Part shown: piece after piece, positions 1 through 10,855 of the stretch
Layout: every line of letters starts with the position of its first letter
Numbering within the stretch: position 1 is the first letter of the stretch
From: Oscillospiraceae bacterium
GTDB taxonomy: Bacteria > Bacillota > Clostridia > Oscillospirales > Oscillospiraceae
DNA: 64,000 bases
Reading direction: 5' to 3'
NCBI GenBank assembly: GCA_009781515.1
Contig: WQXY01000003.1
Span: 62,001 to 126,000 of the forward strand
Position numbers and translations under genes: made by a program
The notes under the pieces: generated by a model
Seen by the model: the letters and a program-made list of their open reading frames with translations, nothing else
Database searches by the model: none
What the model was told of the DNA's origin: nothing

Positions 1-1143
1 ATGGAATCTTAGTAATTCTTGCTGTATTTCATATAGTCCGTTTTCATTAATATCCAACATTACTATACAGTTCGGATTAAGATGTGCTATTTGCCGACAT
101 AGTTCTGACCCTATTGAGCCTCCTGCTCCTGTCACCAAAATAGTTTTTCCGGCTAAACTTTTTACCTGATTATGTAGATTAATATCAACAACATCCCTAA
201 AAAGCAAGTCTTCTATGCTTATATCTTTAATCTGTGATATTACTGAGGTTGTATCTGTCATAAATGCATATAGCTCCGGTACTTTTTTTATTTGGCATTT
301 TGTAACAGAGCAAATTTTGGATATACGTTCCCTGTCCGCTTTTGATGCTGAGGGCACTGCTAAAATAATTATATCTATATCATACTTATCTGAAAGATTT
401 GGTATATCTTTAGTTCCTCCGGACACTTTTATGCCATGTATTCTTCGCCCAAACTTATCAGGGTCGTCATCAACAATACAAACTATTTCATATCGTCTGT
501 TTGGCTCACGATAGAGTTCTTGTATTATTGCGTTACCTGTGTAACCCGCACCTACCAATAATACTTTTTTTAGCCCCTCACTTATTGTTGTTCTTTTGCG
601 TTTACTGCGATATGCACGATAAGCCATTCGTACGAATAATGTACTTACACCTGCAAGAATAGCTGAAAAAAAGTACATCGATATAGGAATATACTTAGGC
701 ATTAGTGATAATGTTGAAATAGAAAATGTGATACTGAAAAAGGCAACAGCAGAGGCGATACTTGCAATCATACATCTAAAAAACTCGTATGCCTCGGCAT
801 ATCTTAATATGCTGTCATACATACCGAAAACATAAAAAGTTACGGGGAATACAATAACGAAGCAACCCCAACTTAACAATAATGTTGAAAGAAACTCGTC
901 ATTAGTTAAATTGCCAAACAATATCAGCCATGCAAAAATATAGCTTGCATTGGCAAGAAAGAAATCGACCATTATTAGCTTAAATTTACGGTAGTGATTC
1001 CTTGTTGGTTTCGATATATCTGAGACTGACTGCATTTGCACCTCATAGCTACACTTATCTTGTATATTAACTGTTTGTTGCAAAGTGTTATTATTTTCTG
1101 AAATTATACCACAGGACACATCTTTATGCAAAGATTCTCCCAT
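1..1143 (-). CDS. CapD/PglF-type membrane nucleotide-sugar epimerase-dehydratase, C-terminus cut by window edge
   Basis: The reading frame is open from 1143 to base 1 (381 codons, no stop), so only the N-terminal part is present. After a polar N-terminus it shows about four hydrophobic segments. A first Rossmann motif follows (GAGYTGNAI, about residue 185), then the start of the extended-SDR domain with a second motif (TGAGGSIGSEL, about residue 340). This two-part layout is that of the CapD/PglF/WbpM family, membrane enzymes that dehydrate or epimerise UDP-HexNAc for capsule and O-antigen sugars. The SDR catalytic residues lie beyond the edge. The ATG at 1143 has no clear ribosome site. An internal ATG at 1035 follows GAGGTG, so the start is uncertain. 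It is the last gene visible in the minus-strand polysaccharide run. Confidence 0.85.
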   Translation of the reverse strand, partial: MGESLHKDVSCGIISENNNTLQQTVNIQDKCSYEVQMQSVSDISKPTRNHYRKFKLIMVDFFLANASYIFAWLILFGNLTNDEFLSTLLLSWGCFVIVFPVTFYVFGMYDSILRYAEAYEFFRCMIASIASAVAFFSITFSISTLSLMPKYIPISMYFFSAILAGVSTLFVRMAYRAYRSKRKRTTISEGLKKVLLVGAGYTGNAIIQELYREPNRRYEIVCIVDDDPDKFGRRIHGIKVSGGTKDIPNLSDKYDIDIIILAVPSASKADRERISKICSVTKCQIKKVPELYAFMTDTTSVISQIKDISIEDLLFRDVVDINLHNQVKSLAGKTILVTGAGGSIGSELCRQIAHLNPNCIVMLDINENGLYEIQQELLRFH

Positions 1144-1191
1144 ACTTTACGGTTGTCCAAGACTCAGAAGTTTTTACGTCGGATAAATAGA

Positions 1192-2099
1192 TTATAGGAG
1201 CCTATAATACTCCAACGCTTCTCTTAGTGTTGCCTCTATAGGAATAACGGGGGACCACCCTGTATGCTTTGCAAGCTTTGTATTATCACACACGACAACC
1301 GGAGTATCCGATATTCTCATACGATCCTTATCCGCGGTTACAACTATTTCACACTCCACCATATTAATAAGGGTATTAAGCACTTCTTGAATTTTTATTC
1401 CTATACCGCTCCCTACATTATATACCTCTCCACTTACACCTTTTTCACCAATTAAACGATATGCCTTAACAATGTCTCTTACATCAGTAAAGTCACGAAT
1501 TGCTTCTAAATTACCGACCTTTAAGTCCTCAGCCTTACCTTGTTCAATTGCAACTATACCGCTGCAAATATCGGAAGCAATAAAACCAAGACTTTGTCCC
1601 GGTCCGCAGTGATTGAATGACCTTGTCATACAAATGTCTAAGCCGTATGCTTTTACGTAAAGCAGAGCCATTTCCTCTTGCGCTTTTTTGGATACTGCAT
1701 ATGGGTTTTTGGGGGAAAGTGTTACAGTTTCAGATATTGGTTTTACTATTCCTGTAACCCCGTATTGGTCGGCAGAGCCAATAAGCACAATACGGCATGC
1801 CGGATTTTCTTCACGCACTGCTTCGAGCAAATTTACTGTACCTATCACATTAACTTCAAATGTAAGCTGCGGTTTTTTCCATGATAATGGTATCTCGGCT
1901 TGTGCCGCTAAATGAAATATAACATCAGGTTTTATGCTTTTGATGCATTCTCGGATAGCTTGTCTGTCAAGTATATCAACAGCTGTTGTATTTTCATCTT
2001 TATGCAAATCAATACCATAAACTGTATAGTTATTACTAATTAACTCTGCAGAAAGATGCCGCCCGGCAAAGCCTCTGCTTCCTGTTATTAATGCTTTCA

Positions 2100-2100
<1 letters not shown>
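1192..2100 (-). CDS. rmd: GDP-6-deoxy-D-lyxo-4-hexulose reductase (GDP-D-rhamnose synthesis)
   Basis: This 302-residue extended SDR protein has an N-terminal TGSRGFAGRHL nucleotide-binding loop and a YAVSKKAQEE (YxxxK) catalytic motif. The RSFNHCGPGQ segment is typical of RMD rather than of GDP-fucose synthase. RMD reduces the 4-keto intermediate made by GMD, giving GDP-D-rhamnose in the cytosol. The ATG at 2100 overlaps the gmd stop by one base (TAATG), so the two are translationally coupled and form a two-step pathway. GDP-fucose or GDP-talose products cannot be excluded from sequence alone. Confidence 0.8.
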
Positions 2101-3134
<1,034 letters not shown>

Positions 3135-3148
3135 TTAATTACATAATT

Positions 3149-3163
3149 CACATATCATATGTG
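3149..3163. promoter_or_regulatory. short palindrome in the gmd leader
   Basis: The sequence cacatatcatatgtg is an inverted repeat with 6-bp arms lying between the gmd promoter and its ribosome site. It could be an operator or a leader hairpin. No regulator is known. Confidence 0.3.
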
Positions 3164-3190
3164 TTTTTATGCAAATAACTCGCATATATT

Positions 3191-3218
3191 ATCATAATAT
3201 ACATAAGTTTTCAAACAA
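3191..3218 (-). promoter_or_regulatory. candidate SigA promoter for gmd-rmd
   Basis: On the minus strand, TTGTTT (3213-3218) and TATGAT (3191-3196) are separated by 16 bases. They lie about 70 bases upstream of the gmd start, in an AT-rich gap of 119 bases. This is a motif match only. Confidence 0.45.
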
Positions 3219-3241
3219 TATTATCTCATCGCTTCCTTATT

Positions 3242-5248
3242 CTATTTACCTCCTTTTAGAAGCCCAAACAAGCGTTTATGTCTGTTTTTTACATTCTCTT
3301 TCACTGAAAAACGCAAAAGCGAAAATAGCTTATAGTCATTAAATTGAGTGTGCAAACTCAAAAGCTCACCTGATAGATTTCTGTTGTCTTCACCTAATGA
3401 GTCTATTTGATTTTGCAGCCTTGAAGCTTCTTCCCTGTGCACTTCGTTTAGTCTTGTTACTTCTTCATCTCGCACTTTGTTTAACGCCCCAACCTCAACA
3501 ATCATTCTATCTTCAACAGCTAATCTTTTTTCCTCAATCATCTTTATTTGCTGTCGGCGTCCATATAATCTATCTACATCAACATCTGCATTAATAATCC
3601 TGTCAAAAAAAGCCTCAAGCTCCGTTGCAACCCTGTCCCATGTATCATCATACTCGACAGCTGCGGGCTTAGGCGATGCGTCAACATTATTTATTATCTC
3701 ACCGATTTGTTCAAATCTTTCAAAAAACAGAAAATACTCGCTAAACTGATGAAAGAAGCTTTGGAGTTCATGGTTGAGCGGACTGTTATTTACTATCACA
3801 CGTTTATTGCTCTTAAGACTCATTACAATCGGGAAGCCGAAGCCTTCATAAAGGCTTGGCAAAATAACAGCTTTGCAATTAGCATATAAAAAGCTTAGGA
3901 AATCCTCGTCAATATGACCACTCTTATAGCTGTAAACATGCGGTGCTATATACTCATTGTCCCCATAACCTATAACTATGAAGTTATCATCTATACCTGA
4001 AACAACGTCAATTGCTTCTTTTATTGCTTTATGCTTATACTCATTTCCAACTATTAGGAAGTATTCGCTAAATGGTAACTCATAATCGTTTTTTATCGGC
4101 GGCTTAAATCCGGTAGTGTAATAAATGACCTCTAATTGCAAGTTGATTAGATTACATTTATTTGCAAAAAATGATAGAAAATCATTTTTACTGTAATTGC
4201 TGCAAAAAACTATTCCGTCACCCAATCTGACGCCTAATTCCACATTATTATGCACATTAAAAGGAAAGTGGTTATCAATTCTGAGCATCATTATATCATG
4301 CATTGTCTGGATAGTTTTCAGGCATAACTTATTAATTGTTACCTGCTGCTCATAAAACATTATTTGGTTGGCTGTATACCCCAAATGAAACACTCCTGTT
4401 ATTGTGTCAGGATAAAATATATTATCATATTTGCTTGACATCTTGTGGTATTCATCAGCTTCATAAGTTGTGTATATGTAAATATCATATTTGCTGCTAT
4501 ATAACCTGTAAAATGCTTCAAATATTGAAAGCTGATACTCCGATGTCCCGCAATGCTGCGGAGGCATCATAATAAAGTCAAACAATATTCTTTTCTTTGG
4601 ATAATACTCATCATCTAACAGCTCTAAAAACTCAACACATGGATGAGTTTCGTTTAATATATGCTGCTCTACCGTTTTTTCCCGATTTATATGTCTTGAT
4701 AAAAAGAGTTCCTTGTCACTGCTGCTCTGTATATGCTCAGCACAGTCATCATGTGAATATAATGCATGGTTCGCCATTATTGATGAAAAACCATACCTAT
4801 TTATTCTACAATAAAAATCAAGCAAAGCATAGTGCAGTTCGCTAAACGCTTCATCAAGAAATCCCAACATATTTACTACAGAACGCTTTATCAATACACA
4901 CTTTGCGCTGACACTAAGTGATATAGAATATTCCGGCAGATATTTTTTTGCCGTTTTTATTAAGCTTTTTCTATCGTCAATTTCTCTCCCATAAACTATA
5001 GCATGTCTGTCGCCTGCGTACAAAGCACGTTTCATATTATCAATAAGATTGTCGTGCAATATAATGTTCTCTGATAATATCAATATATCTGATGCCAAAT
5101 CAGAATTTCTTGCTATATCACAGCACTGCTTTACCATACTGTCATTATCTTCATAAGCAGCAATTAAAACGTCACCGTCTTTTTTGAGCCTATCATACCG
5201 ACTTATGTCAGTTTCTTTTGAAGTTGCACATAGAATAATCGTCAGCAT
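3242..5248 (-). CDS. two-domain glycosyltransferase (GT-A-like N-part, GT4 C-part) with coiled-coil tail
   Basis: This 668-residue protein is probably cytosolic and transfers sugars from an unknown nucleotide-sugar donor. Residues 1 to about 170 resemble the second half of a GT2 domain. Residues about 215-560 form a GT-B domain of the GT4 type, with NEYKHKAIKEA and the diagnostic LYEGFGFPIVMSL followed by NNSPLNHEL. Residues about 570-650 are charged heptad-like sequence, a likely coiled coil. The C-terminus (HKRLFGLLKGGK) is basic. It is a paralogue of the preceding gene, only two bases away, with many shared segments, so the pair arose by tandem duplication. A strong ribosome site (GAGGGGG) overlaps the previous gene's end. 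Confidence 0.8.
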   Translation of the reverse strand: MLTIILCATSKETDISRYDRLKKDGDVLIAAYEDNDSMVKQCCDIARNSDLASDILILSENIILHDNLIDNMKRALYAGDRHAIVYGREIDDRKSLIKTAKKYLPEYSISLSVSAKCVLIKRSVVNMLGFLDEAFSELHYALLDFYCRINRYGFSSIMANHALYSHDDCAEHIQSSSDKELFLSRHINREKTVEQHILNETHPCVEFLELLDDEYYPKKRILFDFIMMPPQHCGTSEYQLSIFEAFYRLYSSKYDIYIYTTYEADEYHKMSSKYDNIFYPDTITGVFHLGYTANQIMFYEQQVTINKLCLKTIQTMHDIMMLRIDNHFPFNVHNNVELGVRLGDGIVFCSNYSKNDFLSFFANKCNLINLQLEVIYYTTGFKPPIKNDYELPFSEYFLIVGNEYKHKAIKEAIDVVSGIDDNFIVIGYGDNEYIAPHVYSYKSGHIDEDFLSFLYANCKAVILPSLYEGFGFPIVMSLKSNKRVIVNNSPLNHELQSFFHQFSEYFLFFERFEQIGEIINNVDASPKPAAVEYDDTWDRVATELEAFFDRIINADVDVDRLYGRRQQIKMIEEKRLAVEDRMIVEVGALNKVRDEEVTRLNEVHREEASRLQNQIDSLGEDNRNLSGELLSLHTQFNDYKLFSLLRFSVKENVKNRHKRLFGLLKGGK

Positions 5249-5250
5249 GT

Positions 5251-7122
5251 TTACCCCCTCAAAAACGTAGCCCTAATCTTCTTCAAAAAACCGAAAAACC
5301 GCGGATGTTTTCTTCTCAACCGTTCTTTAAGCCTTTTCAGTAGCGGTTGTTTGTGACCCGATGCACTGTTTATAACAGTTCTGATAATCGGACTGCACAG
5401 CTTGGCTTCAATGAAGTTATATAGATTTCTTCGCTCATACAGCCTGTTCACGTCAATTTCGGTATTTAATATTTGCTCAAAGAAAATTTCGGTCTCTGCT
5501 GCTACTCTTTCCCACGAGTCTTTATACATGACAGGACTGAGCCCCACGGAAAAATCTGTACTGCTGATTAGTTCATCTATTTGCTCAAACCTGTCAAATA
5601 ACATGAAATGCTCGTGAAAATCAGTTAAATAATCTTGCAGTTCATGGTTAATCTCTGTATTGCTGACAATAACACGTTTATTATTTCGTAGTGCAATTAC
5701 AATTGGAAGACCGAAACCTTCGTACAGGCTCGGAAAAATAAGAGCCTTGCAGCTTGCATATAAATAACTGAGAAAATCATCTTCAAGATATCCGTTTTGA
5801 TAGCCATATATATTATCACCAAAATACTCGTTATTCCCATAACCGACAAAAATGAAGTTATGCAATGTTTTACCCAAGGCACATACAGCTTCTTTCATTG
5901 CTTTGTGCTTAAAAGAGTTGCCAACAACCAAAAAGTAATCATCAAACGGCAGTTTATATTTTTTCTGTAGCGGCGTCAAAGCTTGCGAGGCAATAAGTAT
6001 TGGTTTTACAGGTATTCGCTCAAGCTCCGAGTCATCTGAAAAATATGCTTTTAAGTCATGCATACTATACTTGCTGATAGTAACAATTCCGTCGCATAGC
6101 TTAAAGCCAACTCTTATTATGTTGTTGTATTGCATCTCGCCTGTTTGATGCTCATAACATCGAAGTGCGATAATATCAAGCACTGTCTGCACAACCTTAA
6201 GACACCGCTTGTTCATTTCTATTTGGTTTTCCATAAAGTACATCTGATTTGGCACAAAGCCGAGATGAAATGTGCTATCGCCTATCGTGTCCGGTAAAAG
6301 CACATTTTTATAACGCTTTGACAGCTTATGATATTCATCAGCTTCACGGTTCACATACATGTATATGTCATATTTATTGCCATATAATCTGCAAAACGCA
6401 TCAAACATAGAAATTTGATACTCTGATGTGCCATTACAAAACGGCGGCATAATAATACAGTCAAAAAGAATTTTCTTTCTCTGCCCACTCTCATTATCTA
6501 ACAAATCCAAAAATTTCAAGCATGGATGCAGCTCCGCCTGATTAAAATGCTGCTCCATTCTTTGAAAATACTCATACCTCTTGTTAAACAATTTTTCGTC
6601 ATCGCTGATTTGAGGCGATTTCTTCATTGCTTGGCTTGCTGAAAACATCGCATGGTGAGCGGTTATCGCCGTATATCCGAAATCATTTATTCGAAGATAG
6701 TAGTCCATAAGTGCATACTGCAAGCTCTCATATACTGCATCAAAAACGCCCAAATTATCTATGATACTTCTTTTTATCAGCGCACAGTTTGCTGTTGGCT
6801 TTATTGTTCGCGAATACATAGGCAAATATTTTGCAACTGTATTTATCAAATCAGCTTCTATTTCCTGTCCGCAAGCAATGGCATGTTTTTCAGTTGCATA
6901 AAGGCTTTGAGTCATGTTTTCAATAAATCCGTCATAAATTTCGATTTGATCGGACAATAGTAAAATATCCGAAAGTTCAACCGAATTTCGGATAGCCTCA
7001 TTACATGCCTCTACACTTTTCTCATCGCTGATAATAACAAGCTTATCCTTGTCATTCAATATCTTCGAATATTTTGATGCATCAACTTCGTTTGACGTTG
7101 TATGTAAAACTACGGTAAGCAC
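5251..7122 (-). CDS. two-domain glycosyltransferase, paralogue of the following gene
   Basis: This 623-residue protein has the same plan as its downstream neighbour: a GT2-like N-terminal remnant (to about residue 170), then a GT4-type GT-B domain with NSFKHKAMKEAV and LYEGFGLPIVIALRNNKR. It lacks the long coiled coil. Instead it ends in a strongly basic tail (RLRRKHPRFFGFLKK) that may sit on the membrane. The shared opening MLT(V/I)(V/I)L and the shared domain order show tandem duplication. The acceptor and the linkage formed are unknown. Confidence 0.8.
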   Translation of the reverse strand: MLTVVLHTTSNEVDASKYSKILNDKDKLVIISDEKSVEACNEAIRNSVELSDILLLSDQIEIYDGFIENMTQSLYATEKHAIACGQEIEADLINTVAKYLPMYSRTIKPTANCALIKRSIIDNLGVFDAVYESLQYALMDYYLRINDFGYTAITAHHAMFSASQAMKKSPQISDDEKLFNKRYEYFQRMEQHFNQAELHPCLKFLDLLDNESGQRKKILFDCIIMPPFCNGTSEYQISMFDAFCRLYGNKYDIYMYVNREADEYHKLSKRYKNVLLPDTIGDSTFHLGFVPNQMYFMENQIEMNKRCLKVVQTVLDIIALRCYEHQTGEMQYNNIIRVGFKLCDGIVTISKYSMHDLKAYFSDDSELERIPVKPILIASQALTPLQKKYKLPFDDYFLVVGNSFKHKAMKEAVCALGKTLHNFIFVGYGNNEYFGDNIYGYQNGYLEDDFLSYLYASCKALIFPSLYEGFGLPIVIALRNNKRVIVSNTEINHELQDYLTDFHEHFMLFDRFEQIDELISSTDFSVGLSPVMYKDSWERVAAETEIFFEQILNTEIDVNRLYERRNLYNFIEAKLCSPIIRTVINSASGHKQPLLKRLKERLRRKHPRFFGFLKKIRATFLRG

Positions 7123-7158
7123 AAATTTCGCTCCTCATCAACAACTGATTGCGGTTTA

Positions 7159-8973
7159 TCATTCTATCACAAAATCAGCATTTTTTGAACTAAAATTGAC
7201 ATTATAGTATGGATCACCGTTTTCCCAATAATCCTCCCACCTTTTTACAAACATTGCCCGTTCATTATTTTCACGTTTTTCCTTTTCCGGGGTATCATTG
7301 ATACCCCGTGATGTACATTCGTAGTGAATAAGTTCGCAAAATGGCGTCCACACTATAAGCTTTCCTTTTGCTCTCACTTTCATACACAAATCTATATCAT
7401 TATATGCAACAGTCATATCCTCATAAAATCCGCCGACATCAAGAAATAAAGCTTTTTTCATCATCATACATGCAGCAGTTACAGCGCTGTAATTTTGTGC
7501 GGTTTTAAGACGGCACGAATATCCGGGGTCATTGTTGTTATATATTTTGTAATGCACATGACTTGCCGCATTAAACAATCCTACAACTAAGCCTGCATGC
7601 TGCACCGAAAAGTCCGCATAATACAGTTTAGCACCGGCAATACCTACATCATCTCTTTGGGCGTACATAAGCAGTTCTTCTATCCAACTTTCTGTTATAA
7701 CCTCAGTATCGTTGTTAAGAAAAATCAGATATTCACCATTTGCGTGTGAAACTCCAAAATTATTTATCTTAGAGTAATTAAACACATCATCATAGTTTAC
7801 TACCCTAATGTTTTCCTTTGTCTCCAAGGTCTTATAATACTCAAATGTTCTCTTCTCAGTGCTGTTATTTTCAATAATAACAATCTCAAAATTCTTGTAC
7901 GCACTTTTTTCTAAAACCGAGTTTATGCATCGCTTTAAGTCGTTAATATGGTCTTTGTTCGGTACCAGTATTGAAACAAGCGGTTTTTCGCTTAGCTCGT
8001 AATTTATCTTATATGTGCCGGGTATTTGCAGTGCTTCTACTGCCCCGCCGAGCGAAATCCTCTCCAAGTGCTTTTCAACGGCTTTTTTTCCGGACTCAAT
8101 GGCATATGTTTTTGCATCAAAACTCACTGATGTAGAGGCAGCATGAGTGCGCCAGTGATAGAGAACCTTTGGTATATGATAAATGTTTTTTGTCTGCTCC
8201 GTAGAGCGCAGAACAAAATCATAATCCTGAGCACCATTAAAGCCGGAGCTTAGAAGCCCTATTTTATTTATAATTTCCCTGCTGACAGAAACAAAATGGC
8301 AAATATAGTTCATACTTCGCAGATAATCCGGAGCGAAATCGGGTTTATAACAATGCTCAGAGAATGTAATAGTTTTTTCACAAACCTTATCTTCATCAGA
8401 ATATATAAACTGTGCTCCATGCTCGCAAACAGCAAGCATTGTTTCATATAAAGCGTCAGGTGTCAGCAAATCATCATGGTCAAGAAATGATATATAGTCC
8501 CCTGTTGCAAACTCCAAACATGCATTGGTATTTTCTGCAATACCAATGTTTTGTTCAAGTCTTGTATATTTAATCCTGCTATCTTTTTTTACGTAACTCA
8601 TGCATATTGCTTCAACATTTTTATGCTCCGCATCACTACCGTCAGCTAAACAAAGCTCCCAGTTTTTGTAAGATTGAGCACGTACCGACTCAATCATTTC
8701 TGTCAAAAATTTCTCATTAGTATTATAGAGCGGAGTTAGTATACTAAACTCTATATCTTTCTTAAACTTGGCTTTTCTTTGCTTATCAAGCTCCGCTTTT
8801 GTCGGTGCAGTATATGTGTAAGCTGCAGCTTCTACCTTAACCTCTTTTATTAATTTTCGTTTGATTATCTTAAATACAGCTATTATCCCGTGATATCTAA
8901 TAACTAAGAGCGTTTTATACACCGCTCTTGTGAATTTATTTTTTGTCATAATGTTTTTTATAGCTTGTTTCAT
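7159..8973 (-). CDS. glycosyltransferase with two tandem GT2 domains
   Basis: This 604-residue protein has a first GT-A/GT2 domain from about residue 75 (FSILTPLYNTNEKFL, then YISFLDHDDLLTPDAL with the D-x-D-type motif). A second starts near residue 330 (LVSILVPNKDHINDL, then YLIFLNNDTEVITESW). Such dual GT2 enzymes often add two sugars or polymerise a repeat in rhamnan and O-antigen synthesis. The N-terminus is basic and may bind the membrane. It lies between a DUF2142 protein and the tandem GT pair, with 13- and 36-base gaps. Donor and acceptor are unknown. Confidence 0.85.
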   Translation of the reverse strand: MKQAIKNIMTKNKFTRAVYKTLLVIRYHGIIAVFKIIKRKLIKEVKVEAAAYTYTAPTKAELDKQRKAKFKKDIEFSILTPLYNTNEKFLTEMIESVRAQSYKNWELCLADGSDAEHKNVEAICMSYVKKDSRIKYTRLEQNIGIAENTNACLEFATGDYISFLDHDDLLTPDALYETMLAVCEHGAQFIYSDEDKVCEKTITFSEHCYKPDFAPDYLRSMNYICHFVSVSREIINKIGLLSSGFNGAQDYDFVLRSTEQTKNIYHIPKVLYHWRTHAASTSVSFDAKTYAIESGKKAVEKHLERISLGGAVEALQIPGTYKINYELSEKPLVSILVPNKDHINDLKRCINSVLEKSAYKNFEIVIIENNSTEKRTFEYYKTLETKENIRVVNYDDVFNYSKINNFGVSHANGEYLIFLNNDTEVITESWIEELLMYAQRDDVGIAGAKLYYADFSVQHAGLVVGLFNAASHVHYKIYNNNDPGYSCRLKTAQNYSAVTAACMMMKKALFLDVGGFYEDMTVAYNDIDLCMKVRAKGKLIVWTPFCELIHYECTSRGINDTPEKEKRENNERAMFVKRWEDYWENGDPYYNVNFSSKNADFVIE

Positions 8974-8986
8974 TTTTACATAAATC

Positions 8987-10846
8987 CTAAAGCATACTTA
9001 ATGGTTGTATTAACATTTCCCATGCGCCGTATAACAACACAAAACTCATCACACCAAATACAGCGGTTGAGTATAAAGATTTATCCATTAAATTTTCAAT
9101 TCGAAAACTGCCAATGACGTATAACAAGGGGAAGAGTGCCGGTAAAATATATCTGCCTTGAAGCCCTGCTATATGATGCGCACCCACTCCTGTAAACGCA
9201 ATGTATAGAGCGGTCGAAAATAATGCAATAGTAGATACAATGATTACAGCGACAATTGCTTTAAGCCCTATTGTTGATGTAAGCCTATCCTTAGTATTTC
9301 TATCTGTAATCGTAACAAATGCAACTAATGCCCATATTAGGTGATAATACGATGATGACCCTAAGTTTGCAAAAAATGTAACATAATTTTGCACTATGAA
9401 TATATTAAAATAATGACTTATATAACTAAGCAGTATACCGGAATATGTCAGCGGATTGTTAAATATAAAAGCCATTTGACCCGACGGGTCAACTTCTGAA
9501 CCTCCTCGAAAATCACCTTCACCGCCGCTTGATACCATTATTGGAATTAAGAAACTTGCTATTACAAACAATATCGCACATGACACTGTCAACAAATAGC
9601 AGTTATAACCTTTTTTTGTCTCAAACTTTTCTTTGCTTATTAAATACATGATGCACATCAATGGAAAATATATTGCCTTTGGTCCCATCGCAATAGTAAA
9701 TGAGGCAATCATTATTATTAAGCTTTTTAATTCTATTTTTTTATCAGGATTTTGCATTTCATAAAAACAATATGCCGCACCAAGCATAGCAAGCCCTATC
9801 ACCCAGTAGTCATAGCCATATGTGGTTGCTAACATCATTGTTGTTGGAAACATTGCAATAACTGCCATTATATGCTTGCCGCTACTTAACCGTCTTATTG
9901 CAAAATATATAATAGCTGTAAAGACCAAATGATTTCCTAACATTCCTAACTTAAATATTAATAACGGCGCGAGAGATAAACTTCTGCCAATAAACAACAT
10001 CAACCCTGATGGTATATGTGCAAGTCTATTAAATAAATCCCGTGATTCGTCATGACCCGTCCAAATAAGAGAATCAGTCCCTTTGCGAAAAAACGTTACC
10101 GTTGTGGACTCCTTGTCAAAAATGAGCTCTCTAAAACCTGAACCTTCGGGGGGAAGCAATGAGCCAAATACAACTCTTGCAGTTGGTCTTGTTAACTCTA
10201 TATCCATATCGGCTACCGAAACCGTCCTTATATACGACTCCTCTAATGCCCATGCGTAATGTATTTCATTGTCAAACCCATACCAAGCCGGTGGATGTGC
10301 TGCAATATACACAAATCCAATTATCAAGTATAAGGATAAAAATATTTTTTCAGGACTTTTTCTAAAAATAACAATTAAATATATAGAAAACCCTATAGTA
10401 GCATAGAACATCACCCTTACTGCACCAACCAAACCAACTTTCGTATTTGAACTTGTTAATGCCTCTATCACAAATGCCGCAAATACAATTGCCATAAGAA
10501 TAATTATATGCACCAATATTTTATTAGGATTTTTTTTGATGCTCAGTATTTTGCCTGATATATAACTAATTAACCTATCCATGCTCCCTGTATATAAGCT
10601 GATAACCCAAAGTATTGCAACAACTGCACTAATGGCGATTGTCATCATTATTCCGTCTTTGCTTCCGACCCATTGGCGAGTCATAATATCTGCATCTTCA
10701 AGACTTGGAAGCAAATGATATGATGAATATGCAAAAAAGTAATTGCTAATACCAATAAGCCATACAGGAATAAACAGCATAAAAAGCATAAGTAAGTGCT
10801 TTTTATGTATTTTTGAAGTAAATCGCGTCATACATTTTTTCATCAT
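8987..10846 (-). CDS. DUF2142 polytopic membrane protein
   Basis: This 619-residue protein has a basic N-terminus and at least ten hydrophobic segments. The long loop after WYGFDNEIHYAWALEESY and the late GRYILPALFPLLYVIG motif match the DUF2142 family, multi-pass proteins of polysaccharide loci that resemble GT-C glycosyltransferases. A role in lipid-linked sugar transfer or repeat assembly is inferred from context, not shown. A second family member is at 19441-21054. The gene is 9 bases from the GT upstream. Confidence 0.75.
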   Translation of the reverse strand: MMKKCMTRFTSKIHKKHLLMLFMLFIPVWLIGISNYFFAYSSYHLLPSLEDADIMTRQWVGSKDGIMMTIAISAVVAILWVISLYTGSMDRLISYISGKILSIKKNPNKILVHIIILMAIVFAAFVIEALTSSNTKVGLVGAVRVMFYATIGFSIYLIVIFRKSPEKIFLSLYLIIGFVYIAAHPPAWYGFDNEIHYAWALEESYIRTVSVADMDIELTRPTARVVFGSLLPPEGSGFRELIFDKESTTVTFFRKGTDSLIWTGHDESRDLFNRLAHIPSGLMLFIGRSLSLAPLLIFKLGMLGNHLVFTAIIYFAIRRLSSGKHIMAVIAMFPTTMMLATTYGYDYWVIGLAMLGAAYCFYEMQNPDKKIELKSLIIMIASFTIAMGPKAIYFPLMCIMYLISKEKFETKKGYNCYLLTVSCAILFVIASFLIPIMVSSGGEGDFRGGSEVDPSGQMAFIFNNPLTYSGILLSYISHYFNIFIVQNYVTFFANLGSSSYYHLIWALVAFVTITDRNTKDRLTSTIGLKAIVAVIIVSTIALFSTALYIAFTGVGAHHIAGLQGRYILPALFPLLYVIGSFRIENLMDKSLYSTAVFGVMSFVLLYGAWEMLIQPLSML

Positions 10847-10855
10847 ATAGAAAAC

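Noticed and set aside
215-514. 99-codon plus-strand frame at the left edge
   Set aside because: It is antisense to the CapD/PglF-type gene, whose motifs are clear on the other strand.
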